A stretch of 64,000 nucleotides of DNA, taken from NCBI GenBank assembly GCA_016748015.1, contig JAAOMT010000627.1, positions 265,357-329,356 of the forward strand, read 5' to 3'. Within the stretch, counting starts at the first letter, position 1; each line of letters opens with the position of its first letter. Source of the stretch: Geosiphon pyriformis (taxonomy: Eukaryota; Glomeromycota; Glomeromycetes; Archaeosporales; Geosiphonaceae). Below the pieces are notes generated by a model. The model did no database searches. It saw nothing but the letters and a program-made list of their open reading frames with translations, and was not told the origin of the DNA. Positions 11,994-25,200 of this stretch are shown piece after piece. A program made the translations under genes and the position numbers.

Positions 11994-12224
11994 ATGTGTA
12001 ATATTAAAAATATAAACAATTCTGTTAAGCAAAAAGATATTATCTATTGGCACAAAAATATGAACAATTTGGTTTCCATTATTACTAAAACAAAATTGAG
12101 GAATAAGATTCATTTATAAATTATGAATAGGTATAATAGTATTCATGTGTTTACTTCTGGTTTGGAGTTTGGTTACCTGGGCTCTGGTATTATTGTTATA
12201 ATAAACATTGGTTTGGCTAAACAT
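11994..12224 (+). pseudogene. LINE-3 ORF2, N-terminal endonuclease fragment before gypsy-A
   Basis: It starts ATG TGT AAT, as in LINE-2 (MCNVRGMN). It covers the first about 77 codons of the endonuclease and stops at the gypsy-A insertion after GLAKH. The catalytic METKL motif reads TKTKL here, so the metal-binding Glu has become Lys (GAA to AAA). There is an in-frame TAA near 12116. The reading resumes at 22226. Confidence 0.82.
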
Positions 12225-13008
12225 TGTTACTCATAAAATAAAAACAGATATAGAAAATAACAGACCAATAAGAGAATAGTATTTAGCACATGAGCATATT
12301 GCTCAGCAATGTGGAGCAATGTCAGAAATCATGGCACATTGCTCAAGAAATCATAGCACATTACTCAGAAATATGAGCAATTTCGTAGGACATCAATTAT
12401 GTATATATAGCAGTAGCATTAGAAGTAGAAAAAAAGAATCTTTTAGTTAGAAATCTCCCATTCACAAATATTGGATAAATAAATTATTTACCATCCAAAT
12501 CCACTCTTCACTATCAACACTCTATGTTGATAGCAATTGATACTTAACTACACTGGAACAATAGCTCTTAATCATGGCTATTGATAGATCCTAACTTGCC
12601 CATTGCTTTGGCTCATTTCTTTATATTATTTCTTTGATTTTCTTGTCTTAATTGTTGTTATTACTAACTCTATTAAGAATTCACACATGGAATACTGACG
12701 TCAGGATATAGCACTGGTAAAAGACCCAGAAATAAGGGTAGAATTATATATATTAATGGATAGCTTATTAAGAGAAACACCAGCCATCACACTGAGAAAA
12801 AAATTAACAAAACTGCGGTTTTGGGAAGCTACAAATAAAACTATTACCACTGAATCTCTGTTTATTATACAAAGAACTCCACAACAAAATCTTCAGATAA
12901 CACACCTTTAGATAAACACATCTTCAGATTTCTATCATCAACAACAGCCTTAAGCACCAAGTTACGAATTTGTTATTTATTCCAACAACCAAGAAATTAC
13001 CTGTAACA
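12225..13008 (+). repeat. 5' LTR of gypsy-A (784 bp)
   Basis: It starts TGTTACTCATA and ends CCTGTAACA. It is the same length as the 3' copy at 21442-22225, with scattered, mainly transitional, differences. This implies an insertion old enough to have diverged. Confidence 0.93.
12284..12409 (+). promoter_or_regulatory. U3 repeats (GCACATTGCTC type) and TATA box, LTR family A
   Basis: Imperfect repeats of a CA(C/T)ATTGCTCA-like core occur about four times between 12284 and 12390, some in inverted form (GAGCAAT). The TATA-like TATATATAG follows at 12402-12409. The 3' LTR has the same pattern from about 21500. Promoter function is inferred from position and from the parallel layout in the other LTR families. 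Confidence 0.5.
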
Positions 13009-13010
13009 TT

Positions 13011-13022
13011 TGGTGCTCCCTG
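13011..13022 (+). other. Primer-binding site of gypsy-A
   Basis: TGGTGCTCCC begins 2 nt after the LTR. TGG pairs with the CCA end of a tRNA, and the GTGCTC that follows is shared by B, C and D, so all four families probably use the same tRNA primer. I cannot name the tRNA. Confidence 0.65.
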
Positions 13023-13068
13023 TGAGATATAATCTTACAGAGAACCAGCATCAACAAATAAATCAATA

Positions 13069-14890
13069 GTGGCAGAATCAGAAAGTATAGGAGCAAACCA
13101 TTTAGGATTTGCAAAATCCTTATTTCAACACTACTGTTAACACTTGGGATTAAATCACAATTAGATATTAGCAGAATCAGCCTTCAATTTCTACATTAAC
13201 AAAAAAATTATCTATTTGTTAGAAACACCAGTAAACACTGAATTAGCAAAAGAAACTTTTTACCACAAATTAATCCAAAACATCAGCTTACCAACAAATT
13301 ATAATTTTGCATCTATCATCACTGAGATTAATAAAGAAATTGAACATCATACACAACAAAGATACCCAATTACTTATGCTAGTAAAGGCCAAGGAAAATT
13401 ACAAACACTGGCAGTAACACCTCAATGGATCCAACCACCCACTTGAAAAAAACACAGAATTGAATCACCTACAAATCTATTATATTATTATACTCCTGAA
13501 AATGCCATCAATATCGCATTAGCAGGTGTGTTTACATCAAACGTAACATCAACATTTAGACAATTTTCATTCCAAAGTAAACAAAGAAAAGAAGATCTAT
13601 TAGGACCATACGGCACATACTTTAAAGGATTCAAATTGAGATCACCAATACCATCAAGAGTTCAATCACCACCACTTCAACCAGACTTTGGAATTACTGA
13701 TTCATGGGAATCAACCGAATTGGAAAAAAAACAAGAAGAAAAAGAGGAAAAAGAATCTGAAAATCAAGAATTCACTTACCAGAACCCAATTACTGAGAAT
13801 CTGGATATAAAAACCCCGAATTTTCAGACTCAGCAAAATCAAAATCTAGAAAATCCAGAAATCGAAACTCCACCAAATCAGAATAACCAAAACCCCGATT
13901 TAATTAATCAACAAAACTTACCTCTGAATATTGTCATCAATTAGCCACCAATTGAACCAATTCAACAGCAGCAAATATCTCTTTAACAGTCATCACTACA
14001 GCAACTTATCCAACAACTGGTTCAGCAACCACAACAACCGCTTTAACCACCAATACAACAACAGCAACCGATCACACCAATGGCTTTTGCACCAATCGCA
14101 AAACTTGAGAAGTTTATCAGTGAAGAGGACGATGCCCAGGCATAGATCAATAACATCACCAAAGTCATCACTGCAAACAATTGGGATGATGCAAGAACAA
14201 TACAAGTCATCCCATATTTCCTAAAAGATACTACCAACTCATGGTATCATAGCTTGGCCCAGAAACCCCAAAATTTTAATGCATTTAAAACAGAATTCTT
14301 AAGATATTTCAGTGATAATAACAGCATCAACCGTCTGGCAAGTACTTTCACCACCCTAAAACAAAGGAACACAGAAGAGTCACCACTTACTTGGAATGCT
14401 TTTACAGAAATCTGCACCAAATTCAAGCTATCCAAGCTGATTACTTTACAGTGCCACAAATCTTAAATTAGTTCATTAGAGGCTTACGCAGCAGCATACT
14501 CCAACAAGTATGTTCAATGCATCCAATAGATCTTCCTATTGCAGTTACTCATGCTAGAGATTTTGAAGCTGCTGAGTTAAAAGCCAATCATGCCCAAGCT
14601 GTGAATTTAGTAATGAATAGATCATCTGACTTGGATTCTAAACTGAAACAATTTAGTGATTTTATTAATCAGAAATTAAAGGGATACTTAGCTGACAATT
14701 ACCCAATTTATCAGTCTCTTTAATAATGTAATAATCAGAAAAATGCAAATTATTTCCAAAATCAGTTACATTCATCATCATCAACAAATCAGCTGTGTTA
14801 ACAAGAAATGCGAATCTGCCACAACTGTGGTAAACAAGGTCATATTAGAGCCAATTGCTGTGCTTATAGTAACCCATAATTGGAAAATCA
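13069..14890 (+). pseudogene. Gypsy-A gag with CCHC zinc knuckle
   Basis: The frame opens at a GTG (13069) in the context AGTGGC, which also starts Gag in B and C. No in-frame ATG is near. An N-terminal helical segment and a Gln/Asn/Pro-rich linker precede the Gag core near 14100-14460 (VIPYFLKDTTNSWY). After a 1-nt frameshift near 14430 the core continues, with TAG where C has Gln (ILNxFI). The knuckle CHNCGKQGHIRANC near 14810-14850 is intact (C-x2-C-x4-H-x4-C). There are several other stops. Confidence 0.8.
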
Positions 14891-16179
14891 ATATCGGAAT
14901 TCTGATCACTGATTCCCAACTCTGAATCATTATTCGAATCAAAATCAATATCAATTTGCTTACCTGCCAATGATGCTGCCAATTTATCAAACACTGGTAT
15001 ATCAACCTCAAATATATCAACTACAGTTATCTGTAATATATCAACCACAGCCACAAATAGTCTATTAACCACAACAATCAATTCAAACACCACTCCAAAA
15101 CCCATTTATGATAACATCTGAAAACTCCAGATCCAGAGTAACCCAAAACTAGAGATTGGCAATGGTGGTTTACCAACTAATCTCCAATTCATCAAATCAA
15201 TTATTAGGATCATGCCAGCAGAGTTCAGGAACTGGGTATAACCAAAACCCAAGTTCCCAGAACTACTTAAGTCTTCTGGTTATTCCAAAAGATGCTGCAT
15301 CCAGCAAACAGGAAACCAACCAAAAGCCACTTATCCACAACATTCTACCAGCCACCAGCACCAAAGACGAATTACTTGCTGCCATATTGTCATTTGAACT
15401 TGAGGAAATCACATCAGTTCCATTATTCAGTGGAACTGCTTTGGATACCAAACCAATAACTGTGATATATACTGATGCTAAAGTCGATAGTCAGTATATC
15501 AAACTGATCCTGGATAGTGGATCAGCTGGCAGCATTATCACCAAACAACTTATGAATCAATTAGGTCACTGAGTTAACAGAGCTGCCAGTGCAAGAATTA
15601 TCACAGCTGATGGAGCAACCAAAACTTCTATTGGCGAGATTAACAACTTCTCTTTTGAAGTCAACAGCATCATAGTTCCTATCAAAGTTTTGGTAATAGA
15701 AACCACTCAATACCAAGCACTAGTTGGTAATAACTGGCTTACTAAAACAAATACCATACTGGATTGGACAATGCAAAAGCTCCAACTCAGCCAAAATAGT
15801 CAACATACACATGTACCAGCCACATGCAGCCACTTCAAGACCATCAACACACCAGCACCACTCATCAAGTTTGAGGAAGAAGAGAAAAAACCTACCTGGA
15901 AAGCCTATCAAGTCTTGTGGATTCATAACGACCATAATGAACTGCCACCAATACTCTCGTGGGATGACAACACCAAAGAAAAGCAAAGAGAAGAACTTAC
16001 CTGGGAAACTGATGACTTGAACTGGATAGACAACAACAAGAGCAAATCAACACCAAGCTGGGAATGGGAAGAGAACAGCAAAAGAAAAGAAAAAGTGAAA
16101 GAAAAAGAGTTACTACCAACCAACAATTATACCCCTCATAAATATACACCACCACAACCCACTAACTATTGTTAACCAA

Positions 16180-16940
16180 AGCTTATATGCATCAATTGTA
16201 ACAAAAAATTGTTATCAATGGGTGCATGCTGTGGTAATGACAAGGAATACTCAACAATGACCAAATTCTACTGCCAAGCATGTGTTCTAAAATGTTTTGA
16301 ATGACCAAAACGAGTGGGAAAATGGGATAATACTTCATGTTTAGCTTGTGGAGAAACCCTTCTGGACAAAGAAATGTGGAACAACATTCCTGGGCATGGA
16401 GGAACATGCGATGAAACCTACTAGTATACAATCTTAATCAATAACTGGGTATGCAAGGGAACACCAATCAACGATGTCTGGAAACAAGCATTGCAACAAT
16501 TGGAAGAATACCTACACAATGAGCATGAACTTTGGAGAATAGCAAGTACAAAAGCAGAAGGTGTAACAATCAGCAAACTACTGGAAATAAAGAACAACTC
16601 TCTGTTGCTACCTGAACCTGAGTATGTCCAAATATTTGACATCTTTGGTGACATTGAAGATGATTCCAAGGAATTTCATGAGCACTACCAGAAATTAGCA
16701 CTGACAAAAGAGGAACAGGAGCAGCAGCTAGCACAGCTAAACACTTGATTATGTGATCACTGTTTAATTCCATGTGACTTTCAATATTGTAATGAGTGTG
16801 ACCTCATTTACAACCCACTGATCTGCATGATCTACACAATTCCAGAAGAAGAAAAACCAATCAGCAGCTGCACATTGGAATTAGAATCAATTTTTAATCC
16901 TGACTCAAATCCCAACAATGATGATGACAAAAATAACAGT
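16180..16940 (+). pseudogene. Cys-rich module (X) of gypsy-A pol
   Basis: Function unknown. The N-terminal part has Cys pairs (CINCNKKLLSMGACC, FYCQAC, CLACGETLL, GGTCD). A roughly 100-residue helical acidic segment follows, then a second Cys cluster (CDHCLIPC, YCNEC). The same order occurs in B (32116-32745) and C (41014-41634), always between protease and dUTPase. The spacing suggests one or two structural zinc sites. Stops at Arg/Trp/Gln-like positions interrupt it. Confidence 0.65.
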
Positions 16941-17051
16941 TTCAGTTCTGTTTAAAATAGCAATAACAATGACAATGATTTCAACTCAGATTCAAACTCC
17001 AATTCAAACTATAAACAATATATTGCACTCCCTGACCTCACCAAAGAGCAA

Positions 17052-17552
17052 AAACTAAAATGGTTCAGCGACAATAATGAAGGTATCATGCCAAAACGTG
17101 CACATGATACTGATGCAGAGTTTGATCTGAGATATTCTGAAAAAGATGCCATCAAATTGGAACCACATTTGTGCATTTGTATTGATCTGAAAATAGCACT
17201 GGAAATTCCAGCAACCACAATAATTCAACTAGCATCTAAGAGTAATTTAACAAAAAGAAGAATTAATATCAGAGAAAAAATAATTGATACAGGATATGTG
17301 GGAAATATTATTGCTATGCTACAAAACAATTTAGAAAAGGCCTATGTAATAGAGCCAAATGAAAAGATTGTGCAGGCAATATTCCTGCCTCTGGTCAAAA
17401 TAGCTCAGTTAGTATCAATAGAAAATAGGGAAGAATTAAGAATAACAGCAAGAGGGATACAGGAATTTGGATCAATGGATAGAGTAGATATACCAGTTAA
17501 TATGGTAGAAGAAGAGATTATTGACAAGGAAAAAATTATCTCCACCAGTTAA
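17052..17552 (+). pseudogene. Eroded dUTPase domain of gypsy-A
   Basis: It aligns with the dUTPases of B and C. Motif 1 is AEFDLRY. Motif 2 has decayed to SKSNLTKRRINI, losing the phosphate-binding Arg-Ser-Ser. Motif 3 keeps the catalytic Asp in IIDTGYVGNI. Motif 5 is RGIQEFGSMD instead of RGTQGFGSTG. With motif 2 altered it is probably inactive even where the frame is open. Confidence 0.75.
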
Positions 17553-19518
17553 CTAATTTCTATTCCATCATATGACCAGTATATGGTAGTCATAGAAAGA
17601 AAAGTGAAGGATCAGAACCAGATTTTTGAGGCAGAAGCAGCACATTGTAAATCAAGAGAAATTGGATTCATCAATCTCCACATACCAGCCAGAAACTACA
17701 GTCACATCAAAATTTCTATTTACAACAATACCAGAAAAGTTATAGAGATACTAGAAGGAACTATCATAGGACATTTAACTATTAAAATAGAAGACCAACC
17801 ACCAAACCCCATTCCAGATTTTCCACAGCTTTGTGAATATGTTGACATCATATCACAAACAATATATGGACAAAATAAATGTTATTTGCTCCAACCAGAA
17901 TAATTGGAACAAATAAACATGGGAAATCTAAACTCACTCCAATGTATACAGCTAAAGATATTACTCAACAAGTTCAATGACATTTTGCCAGTAAGAATGA
18001 ATTCGGTAGAACTGATATTATCCAACACCAAATCAAAACTGGAGATGCTATGCCAATAAAACAACAAGCATACAGAGTACCATCCACCAGCCATAAGATC
18101 ATTTGTCAAGAAATCAACTAGATGCTTGACAACAGGTTAATTCAGCCATCAATAAGTCCATGGTCATTATCAGTAGTACTCATCTGGAAAAAGAATGAGA
18201 AAATCCATTTTTGCATGGACTACAGAAAGCTTAATAGAGTCATATGTGGAGACAGCTATCCAACTCCACAGATTTAGGAATTATTCGATGCTTTTGGGGG
18301 AAACAAATGGTTCTCAACATTGGATTTAGATAGTGGTTATTGGCAAATAGCCATGGATCTAGTGGACAAAGAAAAAACTGCATTCACAACATGGGAGGGA
18401 AATTTTGAATTCAAAGTGATGCCATTTGGCTTAACAAATGTGCCAGCCACATTCCAATAACTAATGAAAATAGTATATACCAGCTTGTTATGGAAATCAG
18501 TAGTCATTTATTTAGATAACACCAATGTGTTTTCCAAAACATTTGATGATTATTTGCATCATCTATAACAATTGTTCAAAAGACTACGATGAGCAGAGCT
18601 AAAGTTAAATGCCAATAAGTGTTTCTTTGACAAGACAGAATTAAACTTTTTAGGGCACATAGTAAGCAAAGATGGCATTAAAATGGATCCAGAAAAGATA
18701 AAGATAGTTAAGAACTTTCCAGTACCAACCAATATAACAGAGTTAAAATTATTTTTGGGATTTGCAGGCTATTATTGACACTTCATCAAAAACTTTTCCA
18801 AGATAGCCCAACCACTCAATCATCTCCAAACCAAAAATGTAAAATATGAATGGACAGAAGCACAACAAGAAGCTTTTGATATTCTAAGAAGAAAGCTTAT
18901 ACAAGCTCCAGTACTGATCTATCCAGATTACAATAAACCATTTATCATTACCACTGATGCATCAGGCCAAGCATTGGGAGCAGTATTATCACAGAGAAAA
19001 CTGGATGAAAGAAAACATCCAGTTGTATATGCCAGCTGAAAGAAATTATGGAACACCAGAATTAGAACATTTAGCAATTTATTGGGCAGTTATGAAATGG
19101 AGTGAATACTTGAGCCAGAAGTTTGATGTATACACAGACCACAAGGGATTAACAGCACTTCATAAACAGGAATTTGAAAATGGAAGACAATCAAGATAGA
19201 AAATAGTACTATCACTATATACTTACACTATACATTATAAAAAGGAAAAAGACAATGGAAATGCTGATAGTTTGTCGTGAATGAGACAAATCTAAAAACA
19301 TCTCAACCCAAAAATATAACAAAACCAGAACAAATCCAATGAAAATATAACAAAAAATGAACATACAAAAATATCAACAACTACAACATTATATAAAGAC
19401 CCAATTGTTCAAGGAAAAATTATCTCAAAAGAAACAAAACAACATAAAACAACAATCAAAATATTTTATCAATCATCAAAATATACTTTACCAGAAAAAC
19501 AAAAGAAATTCAGATTAA

Positions 19519-20733
19519 CCAACCAGAGTAATCACAGAACCAGAGAAAGAGACAATATTATTCAATATGCACTCAGATCCAACAGCAGGACATTTTCATA
19601 AAGAAGTGACTATAAAAAGAATCAGAAAAAGATATTATTGGCCATCAATGTATCCAGACATTATTCAATATGTTCAAAATTGTGATGCTTATCAAAGAAG
19701 AGGAGGAACAAGACCCAGTGAATCATTAAGACCAATCAAAGTGGGACAACCATTTGAGCGCATTAGAATTGACTTAGTCAGACCACTAACAATTACCAGC
19801 AGAGGCAACAGATATATCACAGTAGTTATGGACTATTTCACAAAATGGCCAGAAGCAAAAGCCATTCAAAGAGCAGATGCAGAATCCATTGCTGAATTTG
19901 TTCATCAAGATTTGATTTGTTGACATGGATGTCCAAAAGAACTATTATCAGATCAAGGAACTCACTTTGTGAACAGAACATTAGCAGAATTAAATCAGAG
20001 ATTTGGAATCAAAAGACCATTATCATTATTATACCATCCACAAACAAATGGGTTAGTTGAGAGATTTAACAGAACATTGTGTGAAGCAATCACCAAAATC
20101 AGTCAAAAAAATCAGAATAAATGGGATTTGTTTATACCATTAATATTATTTGCTTATCAGACAATAAAGCAAGACACTATACAAGCAACACCATTTGAAT
20201 TAGTATATGATAGAACAGCAATATTACCAGTTAAGATAGAAGTCACCACTTATCTAACAGAACCAATAACTGAAAACAATTTTCAGAAAACATTGCTAAA
20301 AAAAACATATGACTTAATGGAAACATTAGAAAATAAATGGCAAAAAGCAGCTGATAATATTCAGAAGGCACAAGAAAAACAGAAAGAAAGACATAATAAT
20401 TAACTACCAAACAAACCAGTTGAATTCAAGATTGGAGACAAAGTACTACTACATCATACCAAAGCAGAAAAACAATGGAATGGAAAATTCAACCCCAAAT
20501 AAGACGGACTATTTCACATAGAAAAAATTCTTAGAAATAGAGCTTATAAATTAAGATGGGACAACAAAATCTTAGCCAAAGCAGCACATGGTGATTGACT
20601 AAAACCATATTACCAAATAGTATTATCATTTACCAATAATATTCCACAATTAGGAGTACAACAAATATTAGTCCAACCAGATAATATTCCACGAGATCTG
20701 AAACCAATCATAATCATTGAATCAAACATGTAA
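19519..20733 (+). pseudogene. Gypsy-A integrase
   Basis: The frame is open from after TAA 19516-19518 to TAA 20731-20733, in a different frame from RNase H. The zinc-binding region is NMHSDPTAGHFH followed by CDAYQRR, so the second Cys has become Tyr. The catalytic core has Asp in RIDLVRPL, Asp in LLSDQGTHF and Glu in GLVERFNRT. A GPY/F-like C-terminal module is present (DGLFHIEKIL). Stops lie at 19921 (TGA), 20401 (TAA), and in the C-terminal region at Trp and Arg-like codons. Confidence 0.85.
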
Positions 20734-20792
20734 AATCAAACAATAAAAGAGTATATAAAAACACAGTATATGCTACAAAAGCAACTAAAAAA

Positions 20793-21428
20793 ATAGAAAT
20801 ACCAGATCATATTCACATCATAGCTTAACAATTATTTCAGGTCTTAAGTTAACAACCTTTAGACTTAGAAATTATCATTAACAACCAAACAATTTGCTAT
20901 TGAAACACCAAAAAAAAGACAAAGAATACATCATATCAGTGATTACCAAATAATAATAAAAACTGGACAGATAACTTAATAGAAAAAGTGAAAAACACTT
21001 TTAAGAAAATACCTATTATGGCACCAACAGAAGAGCTTACAAAAAAAAATTGGAAGCAATGAACAGAATGACTTCCAATATCATATTGCTATTACCAGTT
21101 AGGTCGAAAGTTGAATATTCAGGAGTTGTATATTGACAAATCCAAGAGAATATTCAACCAAGACATGATACAACAAATTGAAAAATTTATTAAAAAGAAA
21201 ACTAATTCAACACTATATATTAAAACAATGTACCGACTACACAACATATTTCAGAACTATCTAGAAATACTGTTATACTCTGACATGGAAACCATAACCA
21301 TTAACCAATGGGAAAGAATAAACAATACACAAGTAAAAGATGTGAAAAACAGAGTTGAATAAACAATACTTGAAAAAAAAATATTAAAATTAATTCAAAA
21401 TGAAGATTTTAATGGAGCTCAATATTAA
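20793..21428 (+). pseudogene. Gypsy-A ORF3 remnant
   Basis: The likely original start is now ATA at 20793 (Met to Ile), and the frame ends with TAA at 21426-21428, 13 nt before the 3' LTR. The C-terminal half is best preserved, including LGRKLNIQELYIDKS and KTMYRLHNIFQNY. It is closest to gypsy-E ORF3. It carries several stops. Function unknown. Confidence 0.65.
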
Positions 21429-21441
21429 AAGGAAGAGATAA

Positions 21442-22225
21442 TGTTACTCATAAAAAGAAAACAGATATAGAAAATAGCAGACCAATGAGAGAATAGTATT
21501 TAGCATGTGAGCACATTGCTCAGCAATATGGAGCAATGTCAGAAATCATGGCACATTGCTCAAGAAATTATAACACATTGTTCAGAAATGTCAGTGATCT
21601 TGTAAAACATCAATTATGTATATATAGTGGTAGCATTAGAAATAGAAAAAAAGAATCTTTTAGTTAGAAATCTCCCATTTACAAATATTGGATAAATAAA
21701 TTATTTATCATCCAAATTCACTTTTCACTATCAACATTCTATGTTGATAACAATTGATACTTAATCACATTGGAACAATAGCTCTTGATCATGGCTATTG
21801 ACAGATCCTAACTTGTGCATTGCTTTGGCTCATTTCTTTATATTATTTCTTTGATTTTCTTGTCTTAATTGTTGTTATTACTAACTCTATTGAGGATTCA
21901 TGTACAGGGTACTGACGTCAGGATATAGCACTGGTAAAAGACCCAGAAATAAGAGTAGAATTATATATATTAATGAATAGCTTATCAAGAGAAACACTAG
22001 TCATTATGCTAAGAAAAAAATTAACAAAACTGTGGTTTCGAGAAGCTACAAATAAAACTATTACCACTGAATCTCTGTCCATTATACAAAAAACTCCACA
22101 ACAAAACCTTCAGATAACACACCTTCAGATAAACACATCTTCAGATTTCCATTATCAACAACAGTCTTAAGCACCAAGTTATGGGTTTGTTATTTATTCC
22201 AATAACCAAAAAATTACCTGTAACA
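21442..22225 (+). repeat. 3' LTR of gypsy-A (784 bp)
   Basis: It is preceded by the purine tract AAAAGGAAGAGATAA. It starts TGTTACTCATA and ends CCTGTAACA, and is the pair of 12225-13008. After it LINE-3 resumes with ATATGTATG. Confidence 0.93.
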
Positions 22226-25200
22226 ATATGTATGTAAGATTTTGGAGGTTGCTGATAGATTCTTGTCTATTAAGCTGTTTTTTAAAAATAAGTTATTTGT
22301 TTTAATTTTGGGAATTTATGCTGGTGCTTCTCTGGCTGTGTGTTTATTTCAAGCTAATAATATCAATTCTTTGATTGTAAAAGCTGTAAATAAATTTTCT
22401 TTTGTTATCTTGAGTAGAAATTTCAATAAAGATAACTTACATAAGTGTGCTAGTTTCAGGAAATGTTTTAATCTGGGGTTAGTCAATTCTTTGTTAAGTA
22501 GTTTACTTGTAAAAAATTCTACATGGAAAAATTTGAGAGGTGCTGAAAAAATTATTGATTACATGTTCATTTTTTTGAACTTGGTTAATATGGTAATGTA
22601 TCACAATGTATTGAATGTTGTGAGCACTTTGATACTAATCATCAGACTGTTTCTGTGTTAGTGAGTTTGGAAGGATTGCTAAATATGTGTTTGAACTTTT
22701 TTCACAAACAAGTAAATAAGGATTATTAAAAGTTTAATTTTAAGAGTGCAAATAATGTCAAATGGGCCAAATTCAAGAAAGCTTCAATAGCAAATTCTGC
22801 TATGTCTTCTGGTAATTTCATAGTATCTAAAAGGTTTTCAGATTTGAATGTAATGTAAAATGCTATTTATAAAGTAATATATCTATTAGCTAAAAAGGTT
22901 TTCAAAAAGAAATAGTTTAAGAACTACAACAATGTTTTTACTAAGAAGTCATCCAGATTTCACAAGCTGGAACTTTTGGTGTCTAAAATTGTTAAGGCCT
23001 TTTGTGATGAGTTTGTATTATTGCTGGTTAAGTAAGAATGTCTTAATGTTATTAATGCTTCTACAGTAAAATCTCTTTTTCTTTCTGAGTTTTATCTTAA
23101 TAATGTTAGATCAGTTTTGGCTAAGATTAGAAAATTTTATTGTTCTTTTAAATTGTTAAAATCGAAGCTTACTAAAAAATTTTGGATTAAATTGGCTATT
23201 GGTAAAAGGATGGAAAGTTTTGAGTTGAACAAAAGTCATATCATCAGAAGTGTGCTGAAGCATTCTTTTTACAAAGTTGTGTTGGATCATCTGGTTGTGG
23301 ATAATGAATTGGTTTTAGAGCCTAATTTAATTAAGTCTAAGATAGATAAAATTATGAAAAGCTGGACTAGGAAATGTGAAGTTGTTTCCAATGTCTTTGA
23401 TAACTGGTCTTACCAATACCAATTTTTGGATTATATTTTTGATGGTGCTTTTTCAAATGTGATAAGTCTAATTGGTTTTAATGAAATGTTTGGTGTAATC
23501 TCAGATCTGCCTGATAGTAAGACTGTTGGTCTTTTTGGCATCTTTAATAAGTTGTAAAAATATTGTAACAAGTCAGTTTTAGATATGCTCCTGGTACTTT
23601 TGAACTTTTATTTGACATATGAGTTAGTATCTAATTCTTAAAAAGAGACTTGGGTCTCAATAATTTCGAAACTGTATAAATAAAAGAGTCTTTTTACAAA
23701 TATCTGTTCTATTGCTTTGATTAAAACAGCTTGCAAAATTTTTTTCAAAATTCTTTTAGACAAAATTTTTTCAGCTTATAATACTTTTAACATTCTTTAG
23801 GGGAATAATTTTTCTGTTTTAAAAAATACAACAACACAGTTTCCTATTTTTGCCATTGATTTGGTAATTAAGAATGTCTTAAAAAAAAACTGAAAACTGT
23901 GGCTGGTTTTGCAAAATATACATAAGGTCTATAATTTTGTTAGATGGGAGCATCTCAAGAGAAGTTTGGTTAAAATCAAAATATGTGACAAATTTATTGG
24001 ATTTTTTTGTGACATTCACAATGGTTGGATTAACAGAGTTATAACTAATTTTGGTTTGATTAATGAATATCAGATTCATAATAAGTTAAATCAAGAAAAA
24101 GTTTTTTTGCCTCTTCTTTGGTGCATATTTTATGACCCATTTTTGTGTAAAGTCAAGAGGCAGAAGAGTGTATATGGTTACAAATTAAATTCTCATTTTG
24201 TTTTTAGAACTGAATATGTGAAATCTTAAACCAGACTGATATTGTTTCTTGCTGCTAGTGCTTTTGTTGATAATATTATCTGAATTAGTAGTAATCAAAC
24301 TGCTACACAGCATATTCTCAGTATTGCTAATGAATTTTTTAAAATCAATAACATTTCTATAAATAATAATAAGACAGTGACCATCTTTATTAACTGCAGA
24401 ATTGTAAATTCTTCTTTATCTGTCAATAACATGTCTATTTCTGTTGCCAAAAAAGAGAAATTTCATCACTATCTGGGTATTTTTTGTTTTCTGAGGGTTT
24501 ATCAAAGTTTAGCTTAGCTAAGATGCATTCAGATATCCGGTTTTTTACCAATCTTGTTTTGAAGAAAGTTATTTCTGATAAACAGTTTTTGTATTTGGTG
24601 TTGGTGGTCTTTCATCCTATTATTAGCTACAGAATTCAATTCAGTTTTATTTCTATTAGTGTATATAATAAGTGAAACACTTTAATTTGCAAAGGATTAA
24701 AGTCTAAATCTGGTCTGCTATTTGATTTTCCCAATGATACACTTCACCATTTTTCTTTATATAATTTAAAATTTTTTGAACAGATTCAAGCAAAGAGCAA
24801 GTTGGCTTTCATTGTTTGTTTTACAAATTTGAGTAAGATTTTGGATCATCTATTTGTACATAGATCACATGATCTGCAGGTTTTCAGCTGGCATCTATGC
24901 CATTCTTTGCTTTTTCTAACTCATATTAATGTTAATTTATCAAATAATTTCTTGGCTGATATAGTCTATATTTTTTTGGAGTATGATCTGTCTTTGGGTG
25001 GTTTTATAATCAATGTTTTTTGTTTTTAGATTGAAACTCCTATGTCTTTTGTTTTTGGTAGATCAAAATATTTTAAGTATATTTTTTTGTTTTGGCAGTA
25101 TGGAATTGCTTTTGCTAATTAGCTTTGCAGTCAGAATAATACAGTTTTTGATTAGAAAACATTCAAGCAGTAGAAGAAATTGGACTCACATGGCCCAGTT

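Larger units (their letters stand above)
14891..19295 (+). pseudogene. Gypsy-A pol: protease, Cys-rich module, dUTPase remnant, RT, RNase H
   Basis: The protease motif LILDSGSAGSIIT lies near 15507-15545. A Glu/Lys/Trp-rich linker follows, then the Cys-rich module (16180-16940) and the dUTPase remnant (17052-17552). RT and RNase H run from about 17987 to 19295 in another frame after a 1-nt deletion. The RT active site is YLDNTNV, with the second Asp changed to Asn. RNase H shows [15 protein letters not shown], and a small deletion removes part of the YASRTL-AERNY join. The frame ends with SLS-stop-MRQI-stop at 19295, the same place as in B and C. Confidence 0.85.
12225..22225 (+). mobile_element. 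Gypsy-A, complete 10.0-kb Ty3/gypsy element nested in LINE-3
   Basis: The two LTRs are 784 bp each (12225-13008 and 21442-22225). A primer-binding site follows the first and a purine tract precedes the second. The order is Gag, protease, Cys-rich module, dUTPase remnant, RT, RNase H, integrase, ORF3. The flanks are ACAT (12221-12224) and ATAT (22226-22229), a 4-bp duplication with one C-to-T difference. All ORFs carry stops or frameshifts and the RT active site is mutated, so it cannot move by itself. Confidence 0.93.
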
